A stretch of DNA of 29,068 nt, taken from the NCBI GenBank assembly GCA_047603135.1, contig JBLKOW010000003.1:1-29068 (forward strand), given 5' to 3'. A model generated the notes under the pieces. It saw only the letters and a list, made by a program, of their open reading frames with translations, searched no databases and was not told the DNA's origin. Of this stretch, positions 15,727 through 23,717 are shown piece after piece. Made by a program: the position numbers and the translations under genes. Each line of letters opens with the position of its first letter. Within the stretch, counting starts at the first letter, position 1. The DNA is from JACJVV01 sp047603135 (lineage in GTDB: Archaea > Nanobdellota > Nanobdellia > Woesearchaeales > JACJVV01).

Positions 15727-16356
15727 TTAGCGATAATGAAAATCATACGCAGTATTTTCAGCAACTTCCACTTTTGCGGTATAGTAAGCACCATTCAAAG
15801 AAAAAACCCTTCCATGAGGATCAAATAAGGCAAAAGATAACGGAACGGAAACAACACGAGCAAAACCTTTATTTTGCGCCGTCATATATGAACTATCAAA
15901 ATCATCATCAACATGAACTACTTTTACAGAAAAAGGACACTTTCGTTTTTTCAAGGCATTATTAATTTTGTCTGCAGAAAAAAAGAACCGTTCACGATAA
16001 CTTTGTTCACAAATAATAAAACTATAATCATATAACTGTTTTGCAAAAGCTTGTACTTTTTCATCTGAACTTAAATCAACTACTTCAATAACAGCAAGTA
16101 AACGACTAATAGAATCAGAGGTATTCCCTCCAGGATGTAATGAGTGTGCAACAGATTCTTCCCGTGCATGTTTAGTCTCTAACGCAGAAATAAGACTTTT
16201 CATTTGACGTTCATGTCGATGCACTTCATCTTTTATTTTAGTCAACTGCTTAAGTTGATGAGAAGACAGTTTTTCTGATTCAGGATGCAATAATGACAAT
16301 AATCGTTCATTATAATCCTGCACCGCTTTAATCTTAACAATTAAATCATCATACAT
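15727..16356 (-). CDS. Unknown protein with N-terminal coiled coil
   Basis: 209 residues from ATG 16356 (MYDDLIVKIKAVQDYNERLL). An earlier in-frame ATG at 16389 adds a hydrophobic MFLKFVFVVAS. The only good TATA-like box (16403-16411) would place transcription near 16381, so the later ATG is preferred. Residues 1-75 form a helical coiled coil (HQLKQLTKIKDEVHRHERQM). The C-terminal 120 residues are alpha/beta (VIEVVDLSSDEKVQAFAKQL, PFSVKVVHVDDDFD, FARVVSVPLSFALF) with no recognised active site. It sits 49 bases upstream of the membrane-protein gene on the same strand and diverges from rtcB, so shared expression with RNA repair is possible but unproven. Confidence 0.7.
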   Translation of the reverse strand: MYDDLIVKIKAVQDYNERLLSLLHPESEKLSSHQLKQLTKIKDEVHRHERQMKSLISALETKHAREESVAHSLHPGGNTSDSISRLLAVIEVVDLSSDEKVQAFAKQLYDYSFIICEQSYRERFFFSADKINNALKKRKCPFSVKVVHVDDDFDSSYMTAQNKGFARVVSVPLSFALFDPHGRVFSLNGAYYTAKVEVAENTAYDFHYR

Positions 16357-16402
16357 AGAAGCAACCACAAAAACAAACTTTAAAAACATATCGTTCGGAA
16401 AC

Positions 16403-16411
16403 TATTTAAAC
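16403..16411 (+). promoter_or_regulatory. TATA-like box of rtcB (possibly shared with the divergent gene)
   Basis: TATTTAAAC centred 25 bases before the rtcB ATG. It is close to palindromic, so it might also serve the minus-strand gene starting at 16356 with a leader of about 25 bases. Confidence 0.5.
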
Positions 16412-16431
16412 AATAAAAAAACATCCCCACT

Positions 16432-17853
16432 ATGAATACAAATCAATTCAAAAAAAGCCTTGAAAAAATAAATGATTTCGAGTGGCGCCTTCCTAAAACA
16501 GTTAGAGAAGGAATGAATGTAGATGGTAAGATTATTGCATCAACGCACATGCTTGAGCACATCGAAGAACAAGCAATTCAGCAACTCACAAACGTTGCCA
16601 TGCTACCTGGTGCAATGAATCCAGTCTGCGCACTTCCAGATGCCCACTGGGGTTATGGACTACCTATGGGAAGCGTAGCAGCATTTGATGCAGAAGAGGG
16701 TATTATTTCATCGGGAATGTGCGGTTTTGATATAAACTGCGGAATTAACCTTGTGAGAACAAATCTCCAATATAAAGATATTGAAGATAAAAAAGAAGAA
16801 CTTCTTGATGAACTATACAGTAAAATTCCAGTAGGGATGGGCACAAAAGGCGGAGTTCCACTTACACCTGATAAACTTGAAGGTGTTATGAAAAATGGTC
16901 TTAACTGGTGTGTTGAAAACGACATAGGGGATTCAAAAGATCTTAAAGCAACCGAGGAAAATGGATGCATGCCTGGAGCAGACCCTTCAAAAGTAAGTGA
17001 CCTTGCACGAAAGCGTGGTTTAAAACAATTAGGAACACTTGGTGCAGGAAATCACTTTATTGAGTTACAACGCGCACATGATATTGTTGATCCTATTTTT
17101 GCAAAAAAACTTGGCATAACAAATCCTGATCAAGTATGTATCATGATCCATTCAGGAAGTAGAGGTATTGGTCACCAAATTGCAACCGATTATCTTCGTA
17201 TTCAAGAAAAAAGTCTTGAAAAATATAATATCACCGTTCCTGATAAACAGCTAGCCTGCTCACCTGCAAGTTCTCCTGAGGGGAGAGATTATTTCAGTGC
17301 AATGATTTGCGCAGTTAATTATTCATTTGCAAACCGCCTTGCCATGACACAGCGTGTGCGTGACTCCTTTGAAAGTGTATTCAAAAAAGATTGGGAAAGC
17401 ATGGACCTGCATACAGTATATGGATTATGTCATAATGTAGTAAAAAAAGAACGGTTCAAAATAGATGGAAAAAATCGAGAATTGTTTGTTCACAGAAAAG
17501 GTGCAACACGAAGCTATGAAAACCAACCAGTCCTGATTGCAGGAAGTATGGGAACATCATCCTGGCTTCTTAAGGGAAATGAAAAATCAATGAATAAAAC
17601 TTTTGGCAGTTCAGCTCACGGTGCAGGACGTGCAATGTCACGTCATGCAGCAATCAGCCAGTTTAAAGGAGAAAACATAAAAGAAGAGTTACACAAGCAA
17701 CACATTGCAAGTCGTTCACCTTCGCCAAAATCACTTGCTGAAGAAGCGCCAAAAGCATACAAAGATGTTGATTTAGTTATTGAGTCAGTACATGGTGCTG
17801 AAATATCACTTAAAACAGTTGAATTAAAACCATTTGGAGTTATTAAAGGATGA
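16432..17853 (+). CDS. rtcB: RtcB tRNA-splicing and RNA-repair ligase
   Basis: 473 residues, full-length without an intein. RtcB joins 2',3'-cyclic phosphate or 3'-phosphate ends to 5'-OH ends using GTP and Mn2+; in archaea this ligates tRNA exons. Metal and guanylation residues are all visible: Asp100 and Cys103 (GFDINCG), His208 (LGAGNHFIE), His240 (IMIHSGSRGIGHQ), His334 (GLCHNVV) and the guanylated His396 (SSAHGAGRAMSR). HRKGATRSY and the GSMGTSSWLLKG loop are also present. The ATG lies 25 bases after a TATA-like box. The last four bases overlap the CYTH gene (ATGA), so both are made from one mRNA. Archease is encoded nearby on the same strand. Confidence 0.97.
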   Translation: MNTNQFKKSLEKINDFEWRLPKTVREGMNVDGKIIASTHMLEHIEEQAIQQLTNVAMLPGAMNPVCALPDAHWGYGLPMGSVAAFDAEEGIISSGMCGFDINCGINLVRTNLQYKDIEDKKEELLDELYSKIPVGMGTKGGVPLTPDKLEGVMKNGLNWCVENDIGDSKDLKATEENGCMPGADPSKVSDLARKRGLKQLGTLGAGNHFIELQRAHDIVDPIFAKKLGITNPDQVCIMIHSGSRGIGHQIATDYLRIQEKSLEKYNITVPDKQLACSPASSPEGRDYFSAMICAVNYSFANRLAMTQRVRDSFESVFKKDWESMDLHTVYGLCHNVVKKERFKIDGKNRELFVHRKGATRSYENQPVLIAGSMGTSSWLLKGNEKSMNKTFGSSAHGAGRAMSRHAAISQFKGENIKEELHKQHIASRSPSPKSLAEEAPKAYKDVDLVIESVHGAEISLKTVELKPFGVIKG

Positions 17854-18371
17854 AAGAAATAGAAGTAAAAATACTTAATATAAATCCCAACGAGATTACA
17901 AAAAAGCTACACAGTATTTCTGCAAAAAAATTATTTGAAGGAACAATCCATTCATATTATTATGATTATAAAGATGAGTCCTTGCGAGATAAAGGTATTC
18001 GTTTTCGCTTAAGAGATTATGGAGACAAAGTAGTCCTAACGCTTAAAGAAAAACAAGATGATAAAGTCTATCAAGTATGTAATGAACACGAAATACATGT
18101 ATCAAATAAAGAAGAAACAGAAGAAATTATTAAAAAACTAGGACTAGAACTTGTGCGAAAAGAAACACGAAAACGAACATCCTATAAACTTGAAAACGCA
18201 ATTGTTGAAATTGATGAATATGAAGACATACCACCTCTTCTAGAAATTGAATCAACATCAAAAGATGAAATACAAAAACTCATTGCATTTTTTGGATATA
18301 AACCAGAGGATGCAAAACCTTGGTCTGGCGCAAAAGTAAAAAAATGGTATGAAAAACAAAAAAAGAAATAA
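17850..18371 (+). CDS. CYTH-superfamily (CyaB-like) triphosphate-processing protein
   Basis: 173 residues, a complete CYTH tunnel fold. The defining ExExK motif is at the start (MKEIEVK: Glu3, Glu5, Lys7). RFRLRDYGDKVVLTLKEK supplies the basic phosphate-binding strands, and VEIDEYEDIPPLLEIES the acidic metal-binding strands. The family includes class IV adenylate cyclases, thiamine triphosphatases, inorganic triphosphatases and RNA triphosphatases; the length and composition suit the archaeal CyaB-type branch, whose substrate is uncertain. The ATG overlaps the rtcB stop by four bases, so translation is coupled. That suggests, without proving, a role beside RNA ligation, for example clearing triphosphates. 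Confidence 0.9.
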   Translation: MKEIEVKILNINPNEITKKLHSISAKKLFEGTIHSYYYDYKDESLRDKGIRFRLRDYGDKVVLTLKEKQDDKVYQVCNEHEIHVSNKEETEEIIKKLGLELVRKETRKRTSYKLENAIVEIDEYEDIPPLLEIESTSKDEIQKLIAFFGYKPEDAKPWSGAKVKKWYEKQKKK

Positions 18372-18388
18372 GAAATAATTTAAAAAAA

Positions 18389-18928
18389 CTAGCGATACTT
18401 TCTATAAAAGTCTGCGAGATAATAATACGATCCTAAAAGACCAGGTATCCCGATAATTACTAATGAAAGAAGCACATAAACTATAATGTACAAATAAGTT
18501 TTCAAAAGCACGATAACATATTCTTTTCCATGTTCACTAATAACTTTAAATGCACGATCAAGTTCCCAAAGCGCACTAAACGTATCTTTAACAAAATAGT
18601 TCAAAATGAGCCAAGGAACAAAAATAAGCATAAATAATAGTGAAAGTACACTGCCTACTAGAGGGATAAAATCAAGAACACTTAACACAATAAATGTTGG
18701 TATCATAAAAATAAAGAACTTAAGACCAGCAACAAAATTACTTAGCGGACTACCAAACGCAGGATATTCATATTGTGAATCAACAAGAGCAAGGTCTATT
18801 TTTCGCAGATAACCATACAATGCAAGCCATCCAAAAATAGGAACAAATAACCAAAGTATATTCCATAATCTTACAGGCTTTTGCCAAGGGTATGCAAGAC
18901 CTGCCTTAATACTTGTATTTAATGCCAT
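18389..18928 (-). CDS. DUF4013-like multi-span membrane protein
   Basis: 179 residues from ATG 18928. A TTG 51 bases earlier also opens the frame, but the ATG has GAGGTG eight bases upstream and a TATA-like box centred near 18953, so it is preferred. The start MALNTSIKAGLAYPWQKPVRLW, then hydrophobic spans near residues 20-40, 70-100, 100-120 and 145-170, match archaeal DUF4013 proteins, in which a 'P-W' entry precedes the first helix and Gly-Tyr motifs (LYGYLRKI) mark the loop. The function of the family is unknown. It is convergent with the CYTH gene, the two stops being 17 bases apart. Confidence 0.75.
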   Translation of the reverse strand: MALNTSIKAGLAYPWQKPVRLWNILWLFVPIFGWLALYGYLRKIDLALVDSQYEYPAFGSPLSNFVAGLKFFIFMIPTFIVLSVLDFIPLVGSVLSLLFMLIFVPWLILNYFVKDTFSALWELDRAFKVISEHGKEYVIVLLKTYLYIIVYVLLSLVIIGIPGLLGSYYYLADFYRKYR

Positions 18929-19009
18929 ATCAAACCACCTCAAGGTTATTATATAATTATTAACTAAACGTAAAATCAAGAACGAAGTTTATAAAATATT
19001 CTATAAATC

Positions 19010-19099
19010 GTAAGTAAAAAGTCTGCTTTGCCCTGTGAGGCGATATATTTCTTGACAAAGAAACATATATTCGCCGTGCAAGCTTGACTTTTTACCTAC
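19010..19099. mobile_element. 90-bp hairpin mini-element (MITE-like) beside the gatE stop
   Basis: The terminal inverted repeats GTAAGTAAAAAGTC (19010-19023) and GACTTTTTACCTAC (19086-19099) match at 13 of 14 positions. Further pairing follows (GCTT/AAGC, then GGCGA with TCGCC and an A+T stem), so the whole element folds into one long bulged hairpin. An exact 8-base direct repeat, TATAAATC, flanks it (19002-19009 and 19100-19107). The right copy runs into the gatE stop codon at 19106-19108. There is no coding capacity. A structured small RNA is the main alternative, but the flanking duplication favours a mobile element. Confidence 0.65.
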
Positions 19100-19105
19100 T
19101 ATAAA

Positions 19106-20578
19106 TCATTTCTTCAGTAACTTCGCAACAACTGCGCTTGCTTTCTTGCCATCTACCTTACCCTTAAACTGAGCCATGACAAGACCCATATATCCACCAA
19201 CATTAAGACCCGGCTTCTTGGCAATAATTTGCGCAACTGCTTTCTCAAGTTCAGCATCATCAACACTAGCATACGCCCCTAAATCTATCTTTTCACCACG
19301 TGTTTTTTTCAAAACAACATCACTAAAAGCATCTTTAGGAATGGAGCCTTTATCAATTAATAAAAGAACATCATAAATAACATCATTAGAAATGGTAACT
19401 TTTTCTTTACGCTCAATTTCCGTAGTTGTTGCAGTTGATGAAGACGCAATAAATGTAGGCGAGAGATTTTTCAAACGTAATGCCCACTCCTTCATATTAA
19501 TATCACGTTTAAGTAGCTTATCAATAATACCTTGGTCAAGACCATACTCTTTTTGGAGTAATTCTTTTTGTTCAGATAACAATTGTGGTACAACAATACT
19601 ATCAAGCAGTTCTTTAGATATAGGTACTGGAAGAACATCTGTTTCAGGATATAACCGCGCAGCTCCAGGCATTGGCCGCAAGAATGACGTAGTAAAATCA
19701 GGCTCTGCCTTACGAACTTCTTTTTGCAATTTCTTTTTCTGGGAGACTGCTTCATACTGCCTATTTATTTCATACGTAATTACTTTTGGAATTGAACGCA
19801 AATCCTGAAATCCTTTAATCTCAACACGAACGCCACCCTTTATAGAAACATTAACATCTTGCCGAATACTTCCGATTCCACGCTTAACTTTCCCAGTACT
19901 CCGCAAAATCATTCCAAGCTGCTCTGCGCATTCCTTTGCATGTTCTGGATTTTGTATTGAAGCATCTGTTGCAATTTCAAGAAGAGTCACTCCAAGCCTA
20001 TCAATACGATAATGAGTTTCAGAGTCATTTCCAGTATTTTGCAATTTCTTCGCAGCTTCTTCCTCTAAACAAAGTGTTGGCACACCCACCCTGCCAAGTG
20101 ATGTTTCAATATATCCATTCATTCCCACAAGTGCAGTGCGCTGAAAACCTGAAACGTTACTCCCATCAATAACAGTCTTTCGCATAACCTGTATTTCATC
20201 AACAATCTCACAATGAAGCATTTTAGCAACAGTAAGTGCAATATGAAGTGCTTCTTGATTCATAGGACGCGGAGGTTCTTCATCAAGTTCAATTAAACAA
20301 TATGAAGTATCACATCCCTCATAAACCATTTCTTTAGACTTCTTTTGTTCGTGGGCAGCAGCTGTATCAATTTCACCGGTCTCACCAACCACTGCTTTCA
20401 AACGTCTGCGTGCAAGGACATGTGCACCAGTATCATGCACTATACTTGGACAGCTACAAAATAAATTATGCGTATCTAATTGCTGATGAATCTCAAGACC
20501 ACACTTAAATCCAAGTTTTTTGTAGTCATGATTACCCTTACTTTGAGTTTTTTGTACAGAAGATGTTTTTTGAACCAT
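19106..20578 (-). CDS. gatE: Glu-tRNA(Gln) amidotransferase subunit E, lacking the AspRS-like insertion
   Basis: 490 residues from ATG 20578 (ATG 20596 adds six codons). A TATA-like box at 20599-20610 is centred 26 bases before 20578 and overlaps the region too close to 20596. GatE activates Glu-tRNA(Gln) for amidation by GatD ammonia. The cradle domain is clear: YKKLGFKCGLEIHQQLDTHN, zinc-site cysteines in LFCSCP and YEGCDTSYC, ETHYRIDRLGVTLLEIAT and RGIGSIRQDVNVSIKGG. The GLEIHQQL form marks GatE rather than GatB (GLEVHVQL). The C-terminus has the helical and YqeY-like tail ending KASAVVAKLLKK. The protein passes directly from IPKVITYEINRQ to PMPGAARLYPETDV, so the inserted AspRS/GAD-like domain (over 100 residues in usual GatE of about 620) is missing. 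Confidence 0.92.
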   Translation of the reverse strand: MVQKTSSVQKTQSKGNHDYKKLGFKCGLEIHQQLDTHNLFCSCPSIVHDTGAHVLARRRLKAVVGETGEIDTAAAHEQKKSKEMVYEGCDTSYCLIELDEEPPRPMNQEALHIALTVAKMLHCEIVDEIQVMRKTVIDGSNVSGFQRTALVGMNGYIETSLGRVGVPTLCLEEEAAKKLQNTGNDSETHYRIDRLGVTLLEIATDASIQNPEHAKECAEQLGMILRSTGKVKRGIGSIRQDVNVSIKGGVRVEIKGFQDLRSIPKVITYEINRQYEAVSQKKKLQKEVRKAEPDFTTSFLRPMPGAARLYPETDVLPVPISKELLDSIVVPQLLSEQKELLQKEYGLDQGIIDKLLKRDINMKEWALRLKNLSPTFIASSSTATTTEIERKEKVTISNDVIYDVLLLIDKGSIPKDAFSDVVLKKTRGEKIDLGAYASVDDAELEKAVAQIIAKKPGLNVGGYMGLVMAQFKGKVDGKKASAVVAKLLKK

Positions 20579-20598
20579 ATGAAAGCAATACTGCATTC

Positions 20599-20610
20599 AT
20601 TTAAATAAAT
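20599..20610 (-). promoter_or_regulatory. TATA-like box of gatE
   Basis: ATTTATTTAAAT on the minus strand, centred 26 bases before ATG 20578, which favours that start over ATG 20596. Confidence 0.55.
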
Positions 20611-20823
20611 TATGGGGATACGAGACTTCTTGATTGATACAAAACAGAATAATAAATATAACACCAAAAAAAACTAATTGCAAACAAGAGCACAATACTA
20701 ACACATTTTAAACAAGTAAAAAACTAAAACCAATCACAAATTAAAAAACAATTGTTAAGCTCTCTATGATAAATATCGACGCTCAGAAAAAAATATTATA
20801 CAATAAAAGGAACCATCATAAAT

Positions 20824-20832
20824 TATATAAAT
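20824..20832 (+). promoter_or_regulatory. TATA-like box of the ppdK leader
   Basis: TATATAAAT centred 26 bases before the ATG of a 31-codon leader frame at 20854. Transcription would begin at that ATG, almost 100 bases before ppdK. Confidence 0.6.
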
Positions 20833-20853
20833 AAGCGGTAGTTCAAGCCTTTT

Positions 20854-20949
20854 ATGAACAAAGCACCTGCTCAAGAAGCACTTGCGAAAATTTCTGAAAA
20901 TACAATAGTACATCAAACTAGCTGTAAGAGGAAAAATAGGAGGAAATAA
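20854..20949 (+). CDS. Putative leaderless leader peptide upstream of ppdK
   Basis: A 31-codon frame, starting MNKAPAQEALAKISEN and ending KRKNRRK, from ATG 20854 to TAA 20947-20949, one base before the ppdK ATG. The start lies exactly where a TATA-like box predicts transcription to begin. The frame contains the ppdK ribosome site (AGGAGG, 20938-20943). Translation of it could therefore open or block that site and couple to ppdK. The peptide is small and basic at the end and matches nothing I recognise. Chance occurrence is possible, as a 31-codon frame is not rare. Confidence 0.4.
   Translation: MNKAPAQEALAKISENTIVHQTSCKRKNRRK
20938..20943 (+). promoter_or_regulatory. Strong Shine-Dalgarno site of ppdK
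   Basis: AGGAGG ends seven bases before ATG 20951 and lies inside the preceding small frame. It shows ppdK is read from a leadered mRNA, unlike most genes here. Confidence 0.75.
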
Positions 20950-20950
20950 A

Positions 20951-23560
20951 ATGGCAGAAAAATACATATATGATTTTGAAGAAGGGGACGCATCAATGCG
21001 TTTCGTACTTGGCGGTAAAGGAGCTAACCTTGCCGAAATGACAAACATGAAAGTACCAGTACCACCTGGATTCATTGTTTCAATTAAAGCATGTAATCAA
21101 TACTACGAAGATGGTGGAAAAATTAACGACAGTATTGAAAAAGAATATCTTGAACACCTTGAAGCTCTTGAAAAAAAACAAGGTAAAAAACTTGGTGACA
21201 ATGATGATCCACTTTTAGTTTCGGTTCGATCTGGCGCAGCAATTTCAATGCCAGGGATGATGGATACCGTTCTTAACTTAGGATTAAATGATAAATCAGT
21301 TCTTGGACTGGCTAAAAAAACAGGAAATGAACGATTTGCATGGGACGCATACAGACGATTTATGCAGATGTTTGGAAACGTTGTTATGGGTATCAAAGGA
21401 AATAAATTCGAACATATCCTTGAAGCAATGAAAGAAAAGAAAGGTGCTAAACTTGACACTGAATTAAGTGCAGAAGACCTTAAAGCATTAGTTGCAGAAT
21501 ATGAAGAAATGGTCAAAAAAGAAATTGGAAAAGAATTCCCACAAGACCCACGCGAACAACTTAAAATGGGTATTGAAGCAGTTTTCAAATCATGGAATAC
21601 AGAGCGAGCAGTTCTCTACCGAAAATTAAACGAAGTAGGTAAAGAAATTAATGGGACAGCAGTTAATGTACAAACCATGGTATTTGGAAACATGGGTGAA
21701 ACATCTGGAACTGGTGTTTGTTTCTCACGAAATCCATCGAATGGTGAAAACAAATTCTACGGAGAATATCTTATGAATGCACAAGGTGAAGACGTTGTTG
21801 CAGGAATCAGAACTCCTCAAGAAATTGAAACACTTGACCAGCAAAATGCTGAAGCATACAAAGAGTTAGTTGACATCAAGAATAATCTTGAAAAACACTA
21901 CAAAGATATGCAAGACATGGAATTCACCATTCAAGAAGGTAAACTCTATGTACTTCAAACACGAAATGGTAAGCGAACCGCAGCAGCTGCAGTAAAGATT
22001 GCAGTTGACATGGTCGAGGAAGGTCTTATTGATGAAAAAACTGCAGTTCTTCGTGTAAAACCTTCACAACTTGATCAATTACTCCACAAACAACTTGATG
22101 CAGAGGACCAAAAAAATGCAACAGTATTAACAAAAGGTCTCCCAGCATCTCCAGGAGCAGCAGTTGGTAAAATTGTTTTCGATGCACATGAAGCACACAA
22201 CCGCCACGAAGCTGGCGAGAAAGTTATTTTGGTTCGTGTCGAAACATCACCTGATGACCTTATTGGTATGAACGCTGCAGAAGGTATTTTAACTGCACGC
22301 GGTGGTATGACTTCACACGCAGCAGTTGTTGCACGCGGAATGGGAAAATGTTGTGTTGCTGGATGTAGTGAACTTAAAATAAATGAAAATGCAGGAACGA
22401 TGACTGTAAATGGAAAAACATTCAAAGACGGCGACTGGATTACACTAGATGGAACTAAAGGTGAAGTCATTGAAGGAAAAGTAAAGGTTGTTGATCCTGA
22501 ACTTTCTGGCGACTTTGCAAAACTCATGGAGTGGGCTGACAAGTTCAGAAAAATCCAAGTTAAAGCAAACGCAGACACACCTCACGACGCAAAAGTTGCA
22601 CTTGACTTTGGTGCAGAAGGAATTGGTCTTTGTCGAACAGAACATATGTTCTTTGAAGCATCACGGATTAAAGCAGTACGTGAAATGATCGTTGCAAATG
22701 ATGTTGAAGGAAGAAAAAAAGCACTTGCAAAACTTGAACCTTTCCAGCAAGAAGACTTTGAAGGATTATTCAAAGAGCTTAAAGGAAAACCAATCATTAT
22801 TCGATTGCTTGACCCACCACTTCACGAATTCTTGCCTAAAGAAGAAAACGATATTGCTGATGTAGCAAAAGAAGTTGGCGTTTCTGTTGAAGACTTAAAA
22901 TCAACAATTGAATCGCTTCACGAATTCAATCCAATGCTTGGATTCAGAGGCTGTCGCCTTGGAGTACGATATCCTGAAATCACAGAAATGCAAGTACGAG
23001 CAATTTTCAAAGCTGCATTAAATGTAAGTGATGCACAACCATGGATTGAAGTACCACTTGTTGGCACCGTTAAGGAATACCTCTTCATCAAAGAAATCAT
23101 TAGTAAAGTTGCAAAAGAACTTGGTGCCGATGGCAAAGTGAACTACAAAATTGGTTCAATGCTTGAAACACCACGTGCGGCATTAACAGCTGATGAATTT
23201 GCACCAGAAAGTGACTTCTTTAGCTTTGGAACAAACGATCTAACACAGATGACTTGTGGATTCTCACGTGATGACGCAGGAAGTTTCCTGAAGATTTACG
23301 TAGACAAAGAAATTTATGAGAAAGATCCATTCCAAAGTATTGACCAAGAAGGTGTTGGAAAGCTCATGAAAACAGCAACTGATTTAGCAAAGAAGACCAA
23401 CTCAAAAGTACATATTGGCATTTGTGGCGAACACGGCGGTGATCCGGCTTCTGTCGAGTTCTGTTACAACATCGGCCTCGATGAAGTGTCATGTAGTCCT
23501 TTTAGAGTACCGATTGCACGGTTAGCTGCTGCACACGCTGCTCTTAAAGAGCAAAAATAA
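20951..23560 (+). CDS. ppdK: Pyruvate, phosphate dikinase
   Basis: 869 residues, the standard length. It interconverts pyruvate + ATP + Pi and PEP + AMP + PPi in the cytoplasm. The N-terminal ATP-grasp part (1-340) begins YDFEEGDASM and has LGGKGANLAEMTNM, SVRSGAAISMPGMMDTVLNLG and FSRNPSNGENKFYGEYL. The central swivelling domain carries the phosphorylated His456 in GGMTSHAAVVARGMG. The C-terminal TIM barrel (about 510-869) has GIGLCRTEHMFF, the GSMLETPRAALTADE and FGTNDLTQMT metal sites, and the acid/base Cys825 in GICGEHGGDP. All features distinguish it from PEP synthase. In a small genome it may serve glycolysis with PPi or gluconeogenesis. It is preceded by a strong ribosome site and a possible leader peptide. 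Confidence 0.97.
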   Translation: MAEKYIYDFEEGDASMRFVLGGKGANLAEMTNMKVPVPPGFIVSIKACNQYYEDGGKINDSIEKEYLEHLEALEKKQGKKLGDNDDPLLVSVRSGAAISMPGMMDTVLNLGLNDKSVLGLAKKTGNERFAWDAYRRFMQMFGNVVMGIKGNKFEHILEAMKEKKGAKLDTELSAEDLKALVAEYEEMVKKEIGKEFPQDPREQLKMGIEAVFKSWNTERAVLYRKLNEVGKEINGTAVNVQTMVFGNMGETSGTGVCFSRNPSNGENKFYGEYLMNAQGEDVVAGIRTPQEIETLDQQNAEAYKELVDIKNNLEKHYKDMQDMEFTIQEGKLYVLQTRNGKRTAAAAVKIAVDMVEEGLIDEKTAVLRVKPSQLDQLLHKQLDAEDQKNATVLTKGLPASPGAAVGKIVFDAHEAHNRHEAGEKVILVRVETSPDDLIGMNAAEGILTARGGMTSHAAVVARGMGKCCVAGCSELKINENAGTMTVNGKTFKDGDWITLDGTKGEVIEGKVKVVDPELSGDFAKLMEWADKFRKIQVKANADTPHDAKVALDFGAEGIGLCRTEHMFFEASRIKAVREMIVANDVEGRKKALAKLEPFQQEDFEGLFKELKGKPIIIRLLDPPLHEFLPKEENDIADVAKEVGVSVEDLKSTIESLHEFNPMLGFRGCRLGVRYPEITEMQVRAIFKAALNVSDAQPWIEVPLVGTVKEYLFIKEIISKVAKELGADGKVNYKIGSMLETPRAALTADEFAPESDFFSFGTNDLTQMTCGFSRDDAGSFLKIYVDKEIYEKDPFQSIDQEGVGKLMKTATDLAKKTNSKVHIGICGEHGGDPASVEFCYNIGLDEVSCSPFRVPIARLAAAHAALKEQK

Positions 23561-23561
23561 G

Positions 23562-23610
23562 AAAACCTCAAAAGCGAGATTTTCATTATATATTAACTTT
23601 TTTTTATTTT
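23562..23610 (+). terminator. Hairpin and T-tract after ppdK
   Basis: AAAACCTC (23562-23569) pairs with GAGATTTT (23576-23583) with one mismatch, directly after the stop. A run of T with few interruptions follows from about 23597. The GCGAGATTTTCA word also ends the hairpin cluster at 2316-2327. Archaeal transcription ends at T-tracts, which fits. Confidence 0.5.
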
Positions 23611-23717
23611 TTTAATTCTTCCCGTTTTAAGTCACATCCTACACCTACTTACACCAAAAAATATATAAGAGAATGCTGTAATCAGTAATTCATAAATACC
23701 ATGGGGTGAATTTATAC

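Noticed and set aside
16357..16389. Signal peptide MFLKFVFVVAS on the protein at 15727-16356
   Set aside because: The stretch is only 11 residues, lacks a longer core, and starts upstream of the predicted transcription start; ATG 16356 is the better start.
19010..19099. tRNA or other classical RNA gene in the hairpin after gatE
   Set aside because: There is no T-loop GTTCRA motif or cloverleaf; the fold is one long bulged hairpin with target duplications outside, which fits a mini-element better.
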